Below are positions 36,501 to 47,844 of a stretch of DNA of 64,000 bases, piece by piece. The notes under the pieces were generated by a model. It was not told the origin of the DNA, did no database searches, and saw nothing but the letters and a program-made list of their open reading frames with translations. The stretch is from NCBI GenBank assembly GCA_963921825.1, contig OY997594.1, forward strand, positions 13,707,001 to 13,771,000, written 5' to 3'. Made by a program: the position numbers and the translations under genes. Positions within the stretch are counted from its first letter, which is position 1, and every line of letters begins with the position of its first letter. This stretch comes from Erodium maritimum (Eukaryota > Streptophyta > Magnoliopsida > Geraniales > Geraniaceae).

Positions 36501-39476
36501 TCTGACCCCGAGAACCAAAAACTTTTCTTTCTTCCCATATGCCAACCTGAACAATTATCATACCAGCGAAACAAACCAAAAGAGAAAAGGGTGATAAATA
36601 AAGAACTATTTTATTCCTTAAAGTAAAAGCAGAGGCACAAGAAATATAGCATGCTAGACTTAACCTTATAGTTATAAATAAAATGTCATGTCAGTAAAAA
36701 TAATGCAGAAAGAGTATTATTCAGGACATACCAATCTCATTACTGTTTTCTTTCCATTCTCGTCACCAGTTCCATACGCATGCTTGAGAGATGAAGGTAG
36801 AACTTTCCAAAATTCATTCACAAACTCATTTCCTTGTCTTCTACTGTTTTGCAAGATGTCATTAGCCAAATATAGAAAAGATACACGTTGCTCCTTCTGT
36901 GCTGAGTTGAATAATTTATCCCATGTTTCAACAATCTGTTTAGCTTTCTCCCTGTTAGAAACACACCAACGAGACAATGCTGATGCATGCTTAAGGAACT
37001 ACACATCATGATATCAAAGCAGAATAACTCATATGTAATAACAGAAAGACGTAAAACAAATCTGAAGGCACATGACTTCTAATAACGAGAACTTAAGAAA
37101 TTAGATGAGGATGATCCAAGAATAGTTTCCATCCTTTAAAATGAAAGAGTTGCAAACCAGAAAACCATGCTGACCAAGTATTTCATATTCTAGTCCTTCC
37201 CAACACTCTCGTTCTCAATGGAATCAAGATAATGCAGAAATAACTGATCGTTCAAAAGAAAGAGAAAACATAGAAATACGGTTACTATATACAGCTGCTC
37301 ATACATGGTAGCATCACAAAAAATGAGTTTACATGGTATATAAAAATGGAAACGGCCACCCAACAAATTGATAATATATTTAGAACAATAAATAAAGCAT
37401 TAGAAGTGTATTAAGGATGTCCAATTTATATGATAAAAAACTGAGCATTTAAAAGAACATATATGATATGTAGAAGTCAATAGAAGTGCAAGCGGTTCTA
37501 CTAGTAAAGTCTCTACTGACACTACATGAGAGACATGTAAGGATGTAATGTATCTAAAAATCAAAACTTTACCGTAGGTTGGGTTCATAGGTAGAGATGC
37601 AGCCTAGCATTTGGGCCATAACGAAATGTGCATCTATACATCTATTAACACTAGAGCTACATAATTAAACCATCAACAGGTGGTAGAGTTAGCTTCCCAA
37701 TATAATGCAAAGCATTAATTATAAGCTCTAAAATATGATTGACTCTGGCCATGTCATGTCAAGGGAAGAATTAGGGTTTTGTATTGAGGTGGAAAATCAT
37801 GTCAAGAATATATTATTTCAGAATACAGAATATGTACAAATGTTTTCCATTAGTTATTTACAGTTCCAACATATCTTGCAATACATGTATCATGTATGTA
37901 ACACAATAAAACATCAACTTTAAATGTTGATTTTTTCAGACAATCTAATAAAATAAAAAATAGGTTTCTAATTCCATGGCCTGCTTTTTCTTAAGATTAT
38001 TTGAAGCGATGATGCTGAAGGAACAGTCACTCAATTTCAATCTTTGGAACAATTCTAGTGAACTAAATTTAATAATTTCACCATTCAGCTTTCTCAACGA
38101 AAAAAGACTTTGGAAGTCAGTAATAGGGAATCTAACAATAATATAACATATGATATTCAATTAAGAATTAACATTCTTTTTTATCTAAAAATGTAGGCCT
38201 GATAATTAAGCTTAAACTTAAAATATTTATAAAAAAAAAAGCTTAAACTAAGTAAGTTGTGCATTTAACTAAGTAAAAATAGCAGGACTTCTTGTACCAA
38301 GGACGCATATTGAACTTCCTTACATTTGAAATCATTACATGGATACGTAACTGCCACTGTACTTATAGATCTTGAAACATGATATTTAAACTACCCAACC
38401 TTAGCATTTCCCCCACATCAACACTTTTACAACCTACAATAGGTTGCAGCAGTTCACCATGAATTCCCCCTCCCATCCCATCCCATCTTGAAATAAAAGG
38501 GATGAAACAAGAGAATCATCCAACAAGAGGTATCTATCACAAATCAACACTTGCACATCAGCACTTAATATTTGGAAACTTCTGTCATTCCACCCCACTT
38601 CTAGTATACCACTGTTTAAAGGTAATATATAATGATTGTTGGAAAATCATTATATAATATATTAGGGTTTTGTATAATGCAAGCATAATGCAAGCATATA
38701 GCATGTCAAAAAAAAATCTGTGTTGAATTCCTACCCAACTAAAAGCTCAAACTAATAGGTGGAGGCCCCAACATGCTTATTAAGTGGCGGCCGGATTCAC
38801 ATCTTTATGTGGGACTCTGACACACCCATCACGTACAGCTGGACCTGCGCGTGGACCATGGCCTCTGGCCCAAAACAGGCTGGCATTAAGGGGTTCAGAG
38901 GAGATGGACCAAACTCAGATACCATGTTGAAATAGAAAAATATGAAATATTATTGATGATATCTTGATGATGAAATGCAAAGAAATGCTCTATTTGTAGA
39001 GAGAAAAGTCACACTAAAGGGAAACCCTAGATGTGAAATCAACTAATTGGAGCCCCGATGATCAGAGCTTGTTGCAAAACAAATATGAGAGAAATAAAGA
39101 TGATACATAGAAACAAAGCATTAAATCTGTCAAGTCGTGCAGCATAATCTTTGAATAACAGCAAAATAGTTGACAATAGTAAGGAAAAGTAAGCGCTGAA
39201 CACCCTAACATTGTTTCCCATACACAAGTTTCAGAAAATCAAAAAAGGGAATGTCTTCAATTGGAACAAAAAAATGAGTAATGGTATAATACATATACTC
39301 AACACATTGCCATAATTGTATCTAACACTGTAAGACTAAGGGGCTCTCATATCACCAATCAAATATAAATTTGAAAATCCACAAAAACAAAGGATACATT
39401 CGATACTTTGTTGTGAGTTGTTGAGTTTTGATAACTTCTCAGCCAACATATGCCCATCAAAACCTTCGTTGCTCAT
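27539..39476 (-). CDS. RPRD/CID-domain protein binding the RNA polymerase II CTD (7 coding exons, 515 aa)
   Basis: Coding exons are 27539-28273, 29354-29389, 29477-29616, 36118-36274, 36394-36546, 36732-36979 and 39398-39476, totalling 1548 nt (515 codons plus stop) with consistent phases and GT/AG borders. The start at 39476 gives MSNEGFDGHMLAEKLSKLN. The CID (RPR) domain covers about residues 5-135: SLSRWCVSNREKAKQIVETW, FLYLANDILQNSRRQGNEFV, EFWKVLP and WEERKVFGSRG. A predicted coiled coil follows at about 215-275 (MMDELQEQENVLQQCVGKLE). The tail is Pro/Gln-rich with the motif PPEKRAKLD. The family (RPRD1/CREPT in animals, Rtt103 in yeast) reads CTD phosphorylation during elongation and 3' end formation. 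Two introns are very long and filled with transposons. It looks whole. Confidence 0.92.
28430..28640. repeat. Possible decayed inverted-repeat element in an RPRD intron
   Basis: GTGCCAGTTTAGTCCCAAAG at the left and, reversed, CTGACACTTTGGTCCCAAA at the right look like diverged inverted ends. There is no clear target duplication. Weak case. Confidence 0.25.
31935..32245. mobile_element. Mutator-type MITE inside the short-LTR element
   Basis: A 311 bp foldback element. The left arm GGGATAATTGTCTAAAACTA matches the reversed right arm GGGATAATTGTCCAAAACTA for about 100 bp, with repeated GTTTCGTCCAC motifs. Target duplication TAAATATTA/TAGATATTA (9 bp, one difference) lies at 31926-31934 and 32246-32254. 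Confidence 0.85.
32385..32870 (-). pseudogene. Unknown transposon-like coding remnant
   Basis: Overlapping minus-strand frames give a basic stretch (QKKRKKKCRRLRTKRAPRR) followed by a Gln/Lys/Glu-rich, possibly coiled-coil end (KQHGKELEQRDTMLNQQEKL). The composition recalls the C-terminal part of plant transposase-like proteins, but I cannot assign a family. It lies inside the short-LTR element. Confidence 0.3.
33614..33895. mobile_element. Diverged MITE inside the short-LTR element
   Basis: The ends GGGTTAATTGTTATAACTAC and, reversed, GGGTTAATTGCCAAAAACAA are related, and both arms carry TTGAGTTTAAAAG-like and GTGGACAAA segments. This resembles the 31935 element. No convincing target duplication remains. 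Confidence 0.6.
34040..34520 (-). other. Unknown minus-strand frame in the RPRD intron
   Basis: Two adjoining frames (34057-34362 and 34314-34511) include LAKLRFDLEIDFKGYKDCSI and RFVVIEDGCFPPSRES. Similar short segments occur in plant repeat-encoded proteins, but I cannot name the family. The rest of 34520-35650 shows a few short frames and nothing I recognise. Confidence 0.25.
38640..39070 (-). mobile_element. Small LTR-element relic (TRIM-like) in the first coding intron of RPRD
   Basis: On the minus strand an LTR-like end (TTTCTATTTCAACA) is followed at once by TGGTATCTGAGTTTGG, an initiator-Met-type primer-binding site, near 38922. Farther on, ATTCAACA near 38730 may be a second LTR end. 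The short spacing and absence of coding suggest a TRIM. The borders are uncertain. Confidence 0.45.
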
Positions 39477-42131
39477 CCTGATGTTCTACTTTCACATATC
39501 CTTGACAATATCTGAAAAAGGAAAAAAAGAAAAATAAGGTATAATACTAAACAAACTGAATCAGTACAAACATTAAGCAAGAACGAGTATGTAAGAACAC
39601 TAGAAGTACTTGCAGGATGCTTTTTAGTTCAAATGCCAAGAATGTTTATAAATGGTACACCCAAAGCATCATTTTGCTCAAAACGGTATCCAAGACATCT
39701 TTGTTCACAAACAGTATCCTGCATTTCTATTTCATTCTGGTTTGGCACCCCAAGCATACAATTTTATTTGATTTTTCATTTTTGTCATGGCATCGCTGGC
39801 TAACTTGTATACTTTGTTCAGGTGTACCCAAAGAACACACTTTTTAGGTTTGGTACCCATATTCCATTTATAAATTAAATATTAAACGCGACTGATGAGC
39901 ACCACATCAACAAAATAATTTTAAAAGAGAGAAAATTCAGTACTAGCGAAAATTAACAGGTTGGTTACGAAAGATGCCAAACTTGAACAAAACATATATT
40001 TCCGGTTTTTTTAATGTAAATGTTTTTGATAATGCTTCTAAACAAAGTAGATACTTTGGGTACCATTCATGAACACTCTCAGATATTAAAAGGTAAGTAA
40101 GCAATAGAAAAACATAAAGATTTCTAGTATGTAAGAAATATAACAGAATTGTGCAGGAGAAGAGCGAGTTGTTTTCCAAGAATTTATGTTAATCACATCA
40201 TTTGCTGACAATGTTAGCAACTTAACCAGGAGAGTTTGGACTCACATTCCTTCTCCATTTATTAAACTTTGAACACAAGCCCTGAACAACCTTTTTCGTA
40301 AGTGTACATAACTGAAGCATTGTGCATTGTATGCTGTCAGACACTAGTTCTACTTTTAGCTTTCCGAATACTTATCAAGCCTGCAGTATGTAATGGTTTC
40401 CTTCCCAGAACTAGTTCCCTATTGGTTGGCATCTTCTATGTCAAATAATAGGATACAGCACTTAAAAAACAGTTCATAGCACTACTGTTTATACACATTT
40501 AGGTAATTAGTGTACAAAACTTCCTTGATCTTGTAATAAAGACAACCCATATCAGCATACTAAAGTTAGGAATTTCATCTTCAACACATCCCCAGGCTGT
40601 TGGCAATCTCTAACCCTCACTTTGTTGCTAAATCAGATCTAATGCAACAACCAACAAGGTTGGATATGATGATCCTGCACATATCCAAGGATAGAATTGT
40701 CTGCGTGCAGGCCAAAAGTTATGGAACAGTGTCGCAAAAATGTATCCAATCAATACTAATTACTATATGTAGCTATCAAAAAGTACTGCAAAGTACTCCC
40801 TACAAAGTTGTTTGAAGTATTAAGGAAACTGGAGATGGTGACACTATTTACAGCAGCCCTCAACTCCCACCTCTAGCCTTACCTTATAAATAGTGACCAT
40901 AAAGGCCACCACTATTGGCTAACTAATTACTAAATAGCAACTATTATGGTGACCTATGATATGATATCATAGCAGATCACTAGTCGCCACTAACAATGCC
41001 TTATATGTGGAGGGCACAGCATCTTGCTTCAAAACTCAATTAGGCCCTATATAGCAACAGCCACATTCCTCGATGTTTCAAGTCTAGTAAACAGAAATCT
41101 CAAGCTGATAAGTTTATTTTCCAAGCAACTGATACAAAGCTCTCTTTCAAATTTTGCAAACACGTTTTTCAAATGTTTAATGGTTGCAGTACTATCGGAT
41201 ACTACTAAAACGATATAATAATGATCTAGTACTTTAGCAGCAGCATATAAGCAACAGTAATTATCCTAAGTATTCAAATAGACATCCGTCTCATCACTGT
41301 TACAATACTATAACAATTAACAACATAAGCATTTTACATAAAAACATTGATCCATTCATAAAGTAAACAAAAGGATACTGATTCAATGTGAAGACAACTT
41401 CAAGCCAGTGGCCCTTGAAAATCAATGAAGGCTCCAAATCTACTCACAGCTATTGATGCCCAATCAATGAAAAATGCAATCTTATATAGACCATAGAACT
41501 ACCATTTTGAAGAACCCAACAAAAAAATAGGACAAATGAATAGCTTCTAAACTGTCATCACTTGAAGTCAATATCGCATTAGCACATAGAACTACATTTC
41601 TAAAGTAACAGGCTCAAAGTGGGAAAAATCTAAAATTGTTGCTCCTGAAACTTAAGCTACTCACAAATAGCAACACCCAGAAAAATCAAGCAATTGCAAA
41701 ACAATATTCCCTAAGCAGACAGAAATATCACATTGATGAACCAAAATCAAAAGGGGGCAAAACAAACAAACAGGAAAAGCAAGTTTTGGTTTCTAACACA
41801 ACAACTATCAACACCCAAAACTGCTACTACCCCCTACTAAACCCCTTTCTCGTCTTCTCTGATATTATCCCACACGGGAACTCCCGTCGGGACCTCCAAA
41901 CCCTCAATCGCCACTTCCTCTCGACAACCACAACCACGCATTCTCCCAAATTCACTGCCACAATCAACACCGTAAAAACACTTAATTTTCACCTAAATCG
42001 ATTGTTCCCTACGGAACCGAGCTCCGGCCACCGTAGACGCCTTAACTGTGGGAGCTTTTAGGTAACTAACATAGCGAATCAAGGGTGTTACAAGAACTCG
42101 AAACCAAGTGGAGAGAGAGACAGAGCACTGA
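39477..42131 (-). other. Leader intron of the RPRD gene
   Basis: A 3' splice site (CCTTTTTCAG) lies about 30 bases before the ATG, and a 5' splice site (GATCAG/GTCAGTG) lies near 42131, giving a leader intron of about 2.6 kb. Apart from the inverted-repeat candidate at 39638-40082 I see no gene. A 141-codon plus-strand frame at 41636-42061 has no family features. Confidence 0.55.
39638..40082. repeat. Possible foldback MITE in the RPRD leader intron
   Basis: GAATGTTTATAAATGGTACA at the left resembles the reversed right end GAGTGTTCATGAATGGTACC, and both continue with CCAAAG. Arms are diverged and no target duplication was found. Confidence 0.4.
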
Positions 42132-42301
42132 CCTGATCGAAGATTAACAGCGATGAAGGGAAGGGAAGGGAAGCTCGCCCGTCCGGATTCGCAGAATCAG
42201 TTTGTGGTTTTCGGTACTCAGGCAGCTGCAAAGGGTGAGATAGGGTTTTTCACTTTTTCTACGTTTATTCCCTACTTTCTTTTAATTAAATCCCCTTTTT
42301 C
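42132..42301 (-). promoter_or_regulatory. RPRD first non-coding exon and proximal promoter
   Basis: Sequence upstream of the leader-intron donor is expected to hold the 5' UTR exon and promoter. A non-LTR element sits directly behind it, with its target duplication at 42289-42301, about 160 bp from the donor site. No TATA box was assigned. Confidence 0.45.
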
Positions 42302-43745
42302 GTTTTTTTTTTTTGAGGAAGAACGATCTTATATTATAATGTAAAATTGCGTACAAGACAGGAATACTGAAATGCAACTAATGGAAATAACAATAGCACT
42401 GAAAGTAAACTTGCTCTATGCAACGTCTAGAGGAGGATATTGTGACAGCGTCTTTCGAACACCGATACAACGGCTCCAAACTGATTGGCACGAGCCGAGC
42501 AGGCCTAGTGTTGAGAATTTCGATTGTACATAAATCGACTCTGAGGTGCGCTCCAGTAGAATAATGAGTCCTTAAAGTGACGCCCCGGACAGTCCTGTAA
42601 CTAGGAATTGAAATGGCTCAGATGGACTTTGCATTCCTTCGAGGAACCAGCAGACGTCGTCCCCCCTCGGATGATAATGAGGGTCTTTAAAAACGTATAA
42701 TTGTTGGTTCCCGATCTGATTGAAGAGTGTCGCGCCGGTACTTGGTGGAATCGATGCCACCCTACGTCCACTGAGGCGGTATTACCGGAAAACCCCCCAC
42801 TGGACCACGAAGGACTCATTGATCTAGGCGAGGGAGCGTTCCGCCCCTCGCCGTTTGTGGTGTCCATCCATGTGACTCCGCATGCCCCTCTGAGTCAGTG
42901 CTTAGGATTAGCGTCGAACCATCGAACGTCCCAACACTACCAGCAAACAGGTACCTCATGTCGTTGATTGAGGACCAATTCCTTGCGGTACTCGTCCCTC
43001 CTGCAGTCGGACGAACAACCATTGTGGATCGAAGCATCGTCCGACTACTCCCGCTGCCTCCACTTTGGCCTCCCCCGCTGCTACCGTCGTCGTCTTGTCC
43101 GCCCAGGATCATCCTTGCGTCACCGCGACCCACGACGTCTCAGTATTCTGATGGCCAGCCACCTGAATTCCGTATCTCTCCAAACGGCACCAAGAATGGC
43201 ACCGCCATAACGAGCCTCACCGGAGGTGCCTCGCTTCTCTCCGCTCCACCGCCATAGCTTGCCAGGATCCCGCTCTGCCCCCACGGCTGACCACCGCGCC
43301 CCGCGCTGTCACCATGCCCCTCAACTGCCGCGCCTCCTTGCATCGCCAACAGCGGCCAGATCTGTGCAGTCCCCAACTCACCATTCCGATCAAGTCCCGT
43401 GAGAGCGAGTACCTCTCCGGCCACACCGAAACCTCAGATCTCCTCTCCTTCCATCGCAATCCGAAGCTTTCCGCCTCCTTCGTGCATCGGCATCACTACC
43501 CAACTCTCCGTCGCATATAGGCGTCGTCCGTATGAAGTCCTGTCGATCACCACCGGCCTCACACCTCGGAATTGGACATGCAAAACCTCAATTCCACAGC
43601 ACCATTCAAGCCAGGGCTTGAGCAGCTCCATGGTGATAACCACGCCCATGTTAGCATGTATGATTATCACCACACAAAGCCTCGCAGCGGTCGAGACGAG
43701 ATTCATGTCGCCGCTGAAGCTGTGCCTCTCTCTTAGGGTTTTCTC
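42302..43745 (-). mobile_element. Non-LTR retroelement copy, 1.44 kb, with poly(A) end
   Basis: A perfect 13 bp target duplication AATCCCCTTTTTC lies at 42289-42301 and 43746-43758. On the minus strand the left edge is a run of about 12 A, the 3' tail, and the 5' end reads AGAAAACCCTAAGAGAGAGG. Frames inside are short, with Gly/Ser-rich stretches near 43.0-43.1 kb. Part of it (about 42700-42850) is related to 47180-47300. It is probably a truncated or non-autonomous derivative of a LINE carrying a DUF4283-type ORF1. Confidence 0.7.
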
Positions 43746-43794
43746 AATCCCCTTTTTCATGAATAATGCCTACTGTACTATTTCTTATGATTCC

Positions 43795-44284
43795 ACTGTT
43801 ATTTTTATTTTTATTTTATTTACTCTTAAGTATTGGTCACGAACACTATACTACCTACGTTTTCAAAATGAACAATACACTACCTTTAAGTATTAGTCAC
43901 GCGATTTTGTTAGTAAAAATGGACGGAATTTTCCATTCCATTAGTCATATGACATCAAGTGTCATATAATGGATGGTAAAATTATGTTGTTTTTTTTTTC
44001 TTTAAGTATTTGACCTCTATACATTTTATAAGGAACAATAACGAGGGTACAATGGTAATGTTCCTTATAAAATGTGTAGAGGTCATATAATAAAGGGAAA
44101 ACGTCATTTTACCATCCATTATATGACACTTGAGGTCATATGACTAACGGAATGGAAAATTCCGTCCATTTTTACTAACAAAATCGCGTGACCGATACTT
44201 AAAGGTAGTGTACTATTCATTTTGAAAACGTGGGTAGTGTAGTGTCGTGACCAATACTTAAGAGTAAGTTTCGATATTTAACCC
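43795..44284. mobile_element. Long-arm foldback MITE
   Basis: TACTCTTAAGTATTGGTCAC on the left matches the reverse of GTGACCAATACTTAAGAGTA on the right, and the match continues inward for roughly 200 bp (including GGACGGAATTTTCCATTCC). The outermost left end is expanded by T-rich sequence, so the border and target duplication are unsure. Confidence 0.75.
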
Positions 44285-45539
44285 TTTTTTTGTAAAGATA
44301 AATTATGTTTGTTTTTTTAACGGACGAAGAGGAAAGAGCGTTAATCATGTCAAGCAAACATTATAAAGATAGGGTTCAAGGGCCCTTAGTTCAAGAATAT
44401 ATCTAAGACTCTCGTAAATGATTCGGTGCTTTTTGAATTTTCATCTTAAATAAAGAGATATAATTTCAATGTCGTACCCTTGACAGAATATATAACCAAA
44501 ACTGAAAAGAAATACAACACACTAATGTGAAATAAAAATTGCAACAAACTAAAACGGAATGAAAAATGGGAAGCTTTCTTGCCCCTCCAAGAAACGACAG
44601 GCGAGCCCGGTCCCGGATCATGGGGTAGTCCAGCAAACACCTACCACCACGTCTGGGTGTCGATTCATGGCTCCTGACGAGGCTCTTTGACAGCTCTCGC
44701 CAAGAGGAAATTGTCATCTTCATCTTTTAACAAAAAGGAGTTGAAGTAACCTTGTATGCATCCACCCTACTGAGATCTGACAAGGTGGTTGGGAGTGGCG
44801 GGCTCGATCGTGAGATTGCTGAAGACAGGGATGGGAAACCCAGAGGCACATAGGTCATATATATTGCAATCGGGAAGGCTATATGTTGTTGTTAACGTGA
44901 GGAAATGAGCATCTCAGGGATAGAGGGAAAGGTTCTTCGCTTGAGATGATGGTGTCCCGAGGGAGGTGGGTCAGCGAAAGCGACGACGGTGTCCAGTAGG
45001 GAGACCATGACGACGATGAAAGTATTAAATAGAGAAGCCATGGCGGGAGGGCAGCGGCGACTGAGGGAGCAAACCCTTACCTCTTAGACTCTTTGTTATC
45101 AAAGGGAAATTATGTTAATAAGAGATAATTGGTACGGATGTTACCCTTGACTGTATAATGGATCATCTTAGCGATGTTTCAAACCTTGTCTTAGGACATT
45201 GATGGTTTGGATGGGAGCGACAACCAAATGGTATGGTAGTGGGGAGGCAGTTGAATACCATATCCCCTAACGTTTCAAACTATCGTGTGAACCTGGGCTC
45301 TCAATGATCGGGAGGGAAGTTCCTTCTCTTCTTCGAAGTTGTCATTGTCACGATCAAGGGGTGTCGAGCCGAAAGGTTCCCGATCATACGGGGTTGGTTG
45401 GTTCCTGGGGGTGGGGGTTCTTCTCTGGCAACCGAGGAGGTCGGGTAGAGTTTCTTGTGCTGGTTGTCTCCCTATGTGGCCTCCAACCGCTTGTTTTGGT
45501 ACCCCCTCCCCTGGTCACCCGCTCCTTTCATTTGAGGGT
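44285..45539. other. Repeat-island sequence without a clear gene
   Basis: Only short frames on both strands. The part from about 45.0 to 45.5 kb is G-rich on the plus strand and probably continues the zinc-knuckle relic to its right. I recognise no intact domain here. Confidence 0.35.
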
Positions 45540-46557
45540 TATGATGATTAATCCCGCAATCTCTGGTGACGTGACCAATCATTCCACAGTTATAACAATA
45601 GTAAGGTAATTGATCATAACTACAGTGCATCATTACCTTTCATCGTTTGTCCTTGATCTTGAGGATGAACTGATAATAGAGGGGTCAAACCAATTTTACT
45701 CGTACACGAAAAGGGATGTCCCAACCTCGACCCGTGGAGTCCATATCCATTGTCATATGTGTGTCCAACTTGCCGTCAATCTTCTCGACGACCACCTCAT
45801 TCCTTGTTTCTATCGACATGTTGTGAATTTGAACCCACAAAGAGGTATGGCAAACTGTATTTCCATCGATAGGTCCATAAGATACATCCTCGTCATAACT
45901 TATAGGGTATAGTGGAAGTCTCGCAGTTCCTTTACTAGTATCTGTTACAAATCCTCTTTTGTTTGGAAGAAGAACAACATCGCCTAATCTCCTATAGATC
46001 ACGCTTATGTAGTTGATATCTACCATAAATCATACACAACGCTCCCAAAGGCGTCATGTGTACTTTCGGCTTAAGATGAACTCCCCACCGCATCTACCGA
46101 AAGACTCTAGGTTTGCAACCGCCCGTTTTCTCAAATGTTTCTCCGTATGGGTGCACTACCCTAGTCCTGCATGGACTGCTGCATCTACTTCGACCCTGAT
46201 ATGGTAGTCTCCTTCTTCCTCTGAAGAACCTAGAAACGGGTCTTGTGGTGTGGGAGGCAGAAGAACATGTGCTATAAGGGCCATATGAGATGGAACTTCA
46301 TTCGCGGGGGTGGGGTGGAGACTTCTTAGTATCCTCGGGAGAGGGCATGCCTTGCATGATCGTTTAGCGGTCCTTGGGGTGGTTGCACAAACATGGGGGG
46401 AAGAGGGTTGAGTAATGTACGTCGTTGAGGGAGAGTTGGAGGGGAAATATGAGGTAGGCGATGTCGTTATCATTTTCATAAATATCGTAGTCTTGCTTTC
46501 CAGAGAAAGAAAGAGAGAGAGTTTAAGTGGGTCTCGATTAACTAATCTGGTGGTCAT
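45540..46557 (-). pseudogene. DUF4283 / zinc-knuckle relic (LINE ORF1-type)
   Basis: The minus strand encodes a stretch around 45685-46026 with SLWVQIHNMSIETRN, VVEKIDGKLDTH and RGWDIPFRVRVKL, typical of DUF4283-type proteins. A CCHC knuckle (CGMIGHVTRDC) follows near 45570. A poorly conserved Pro/Thr-rich head lies at 46156-46557. Such ORF1-like proteins come from plant LINEs. The frame is not continuous, so this is a relic. Confidence 0.65.
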
Positions 46558-46829
46558 TTCTCTTTTACCTCCCAGGATTCTCTTTTGATTCCAATTGATT
46601 TTTATATTTTATTTAAATTTTATATAATTGTGTAATTTTCATGCTTGCATTAGTTTATCTTTATATAATTATGGGTTATAATCGTCTTTAAATTAAACTC
46701 AAAAAATTACATAAAGTATTTTGCGTGAAAATAATATTAATTAAAATCGACTATTACAATTTCAAAAAATAGTTATATATTAAATTTGTCATTTATCCAA
46801 ATGGAAAAATAAAATATTTGTTTTAGTGG
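46558..46829. other. AT-rich spacer
   Basis: AT-rich sequence with no frame or repeat that I can support. Confidence 0.4.
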
Positions 46830-47340
46830 AATACGAGGTAATGTATTAATTAAAAACGTCCAACCCAAAGGGAACACAACCAAATAGTGTAAGATAAGTA
46901 ACTGAAATAAACGGTCCTAACATCATGGGACCAAACTGAATATAAAGATGCTCAGGTAACCAAATCGCTCCACTGAGACGTTCTGAAGCTAACGTTGTGG
47001 TAGCGTCGCAAGACAACGATACATCAAAACTGAATTGGGAGCTAGAGCAGAGCCAGCCCATTTTCGTGGTAGTACTATGACGGACTGAGAACTCTCACGG
47101 GTTGCTAGCTTGCGTCGCTCTCCCTGAAATGATAGAGTATGGATCCAAAAGCGCGAGAATGTTGACCTCCCAGATGGTAGGAGAGCATCGTATTAGAACT
47201 TGGTGGAACCATTACCAACTTACGTTCACGGAGGCAGTGTTGTTGACTGACCCCCAATGGACCACGACCTCCTCATTGAGCGAGGCGAGGGTGCTTAATG
47301 CCCTCCGACGTTGTATGATATGCCCCATTGATGCATGACG
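46830..47340 (-). repeat. Copy of the 42.7 kb non-LTR family
   Basis: The segment with ACTTGGTGGAACCATTACCA and AATGGACCACGACCTCCTCA resembles 42730-42840 (ACTTGGTGGAATCGATGCCA; ACTGGACCACGAAGGACTCA). The two are clearly diverged. Orientation is inferred from the better-preserved copy. Confidence 0.55.
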
Positions 47341-47844
47341 AGCCTTTCACCTCCAAGTCCTAGGTGTCATCTATCGGGACGCTTCCTTTTAAGTGGAAGA
47401 GAGAAAATTACCCGCTTGCAAGGTCTTTATGGCTGCTCCTCTGCCCGACTCCTTTTGGAAAGAGTTGGAGGATACCCGAGGTTGGTCCTTGACAACCCGA
47501 GGTCCAATTACTCGTGAGGAGGATTCTCCCAAGAAACCTTGGTGTCTCCTCTTGATGGGAAATGGCTTGGCTTGTGGTCCAGGGTCCCAGATCTGGTGGG
47601 CATGTTTGATGGGAAACAAATATGCTCATTCAAAAGTTAAAATGTCCTCCTCCACTACCTTCTCCTTCCCTTTGCGATCCCCATTATGGGGCCTGACAAG
47701 GGCAAAAGCAGGGGTATGTCTACCCGAGGATCCCCTTATATATGACTAGTTGGTTCCCAAAGTTGGTCTACTGTGCCTAGCCTTGAAACATGTCGGTGTC
47801 GGTCTACTAGGGATCAGATACCTTTTCCTTGACCCTGTTAGTCT
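47341..47844. other. Unassigned repeat-island sequence
   Basis: Overlapping frames on both strands (for example 47393-47749 plus) have no family I recognise. This is probably the edge of one of the neighbouring repeats. Confidence 0.3.

Noticed and set aside
41636-42061. 141-codon plus-strand frame in the RPRD leader intron
   Set aside because: Low-complexity Thr/Asn/Ser composition with no domain; it is antisense to the leader intron of a well-supported gene.
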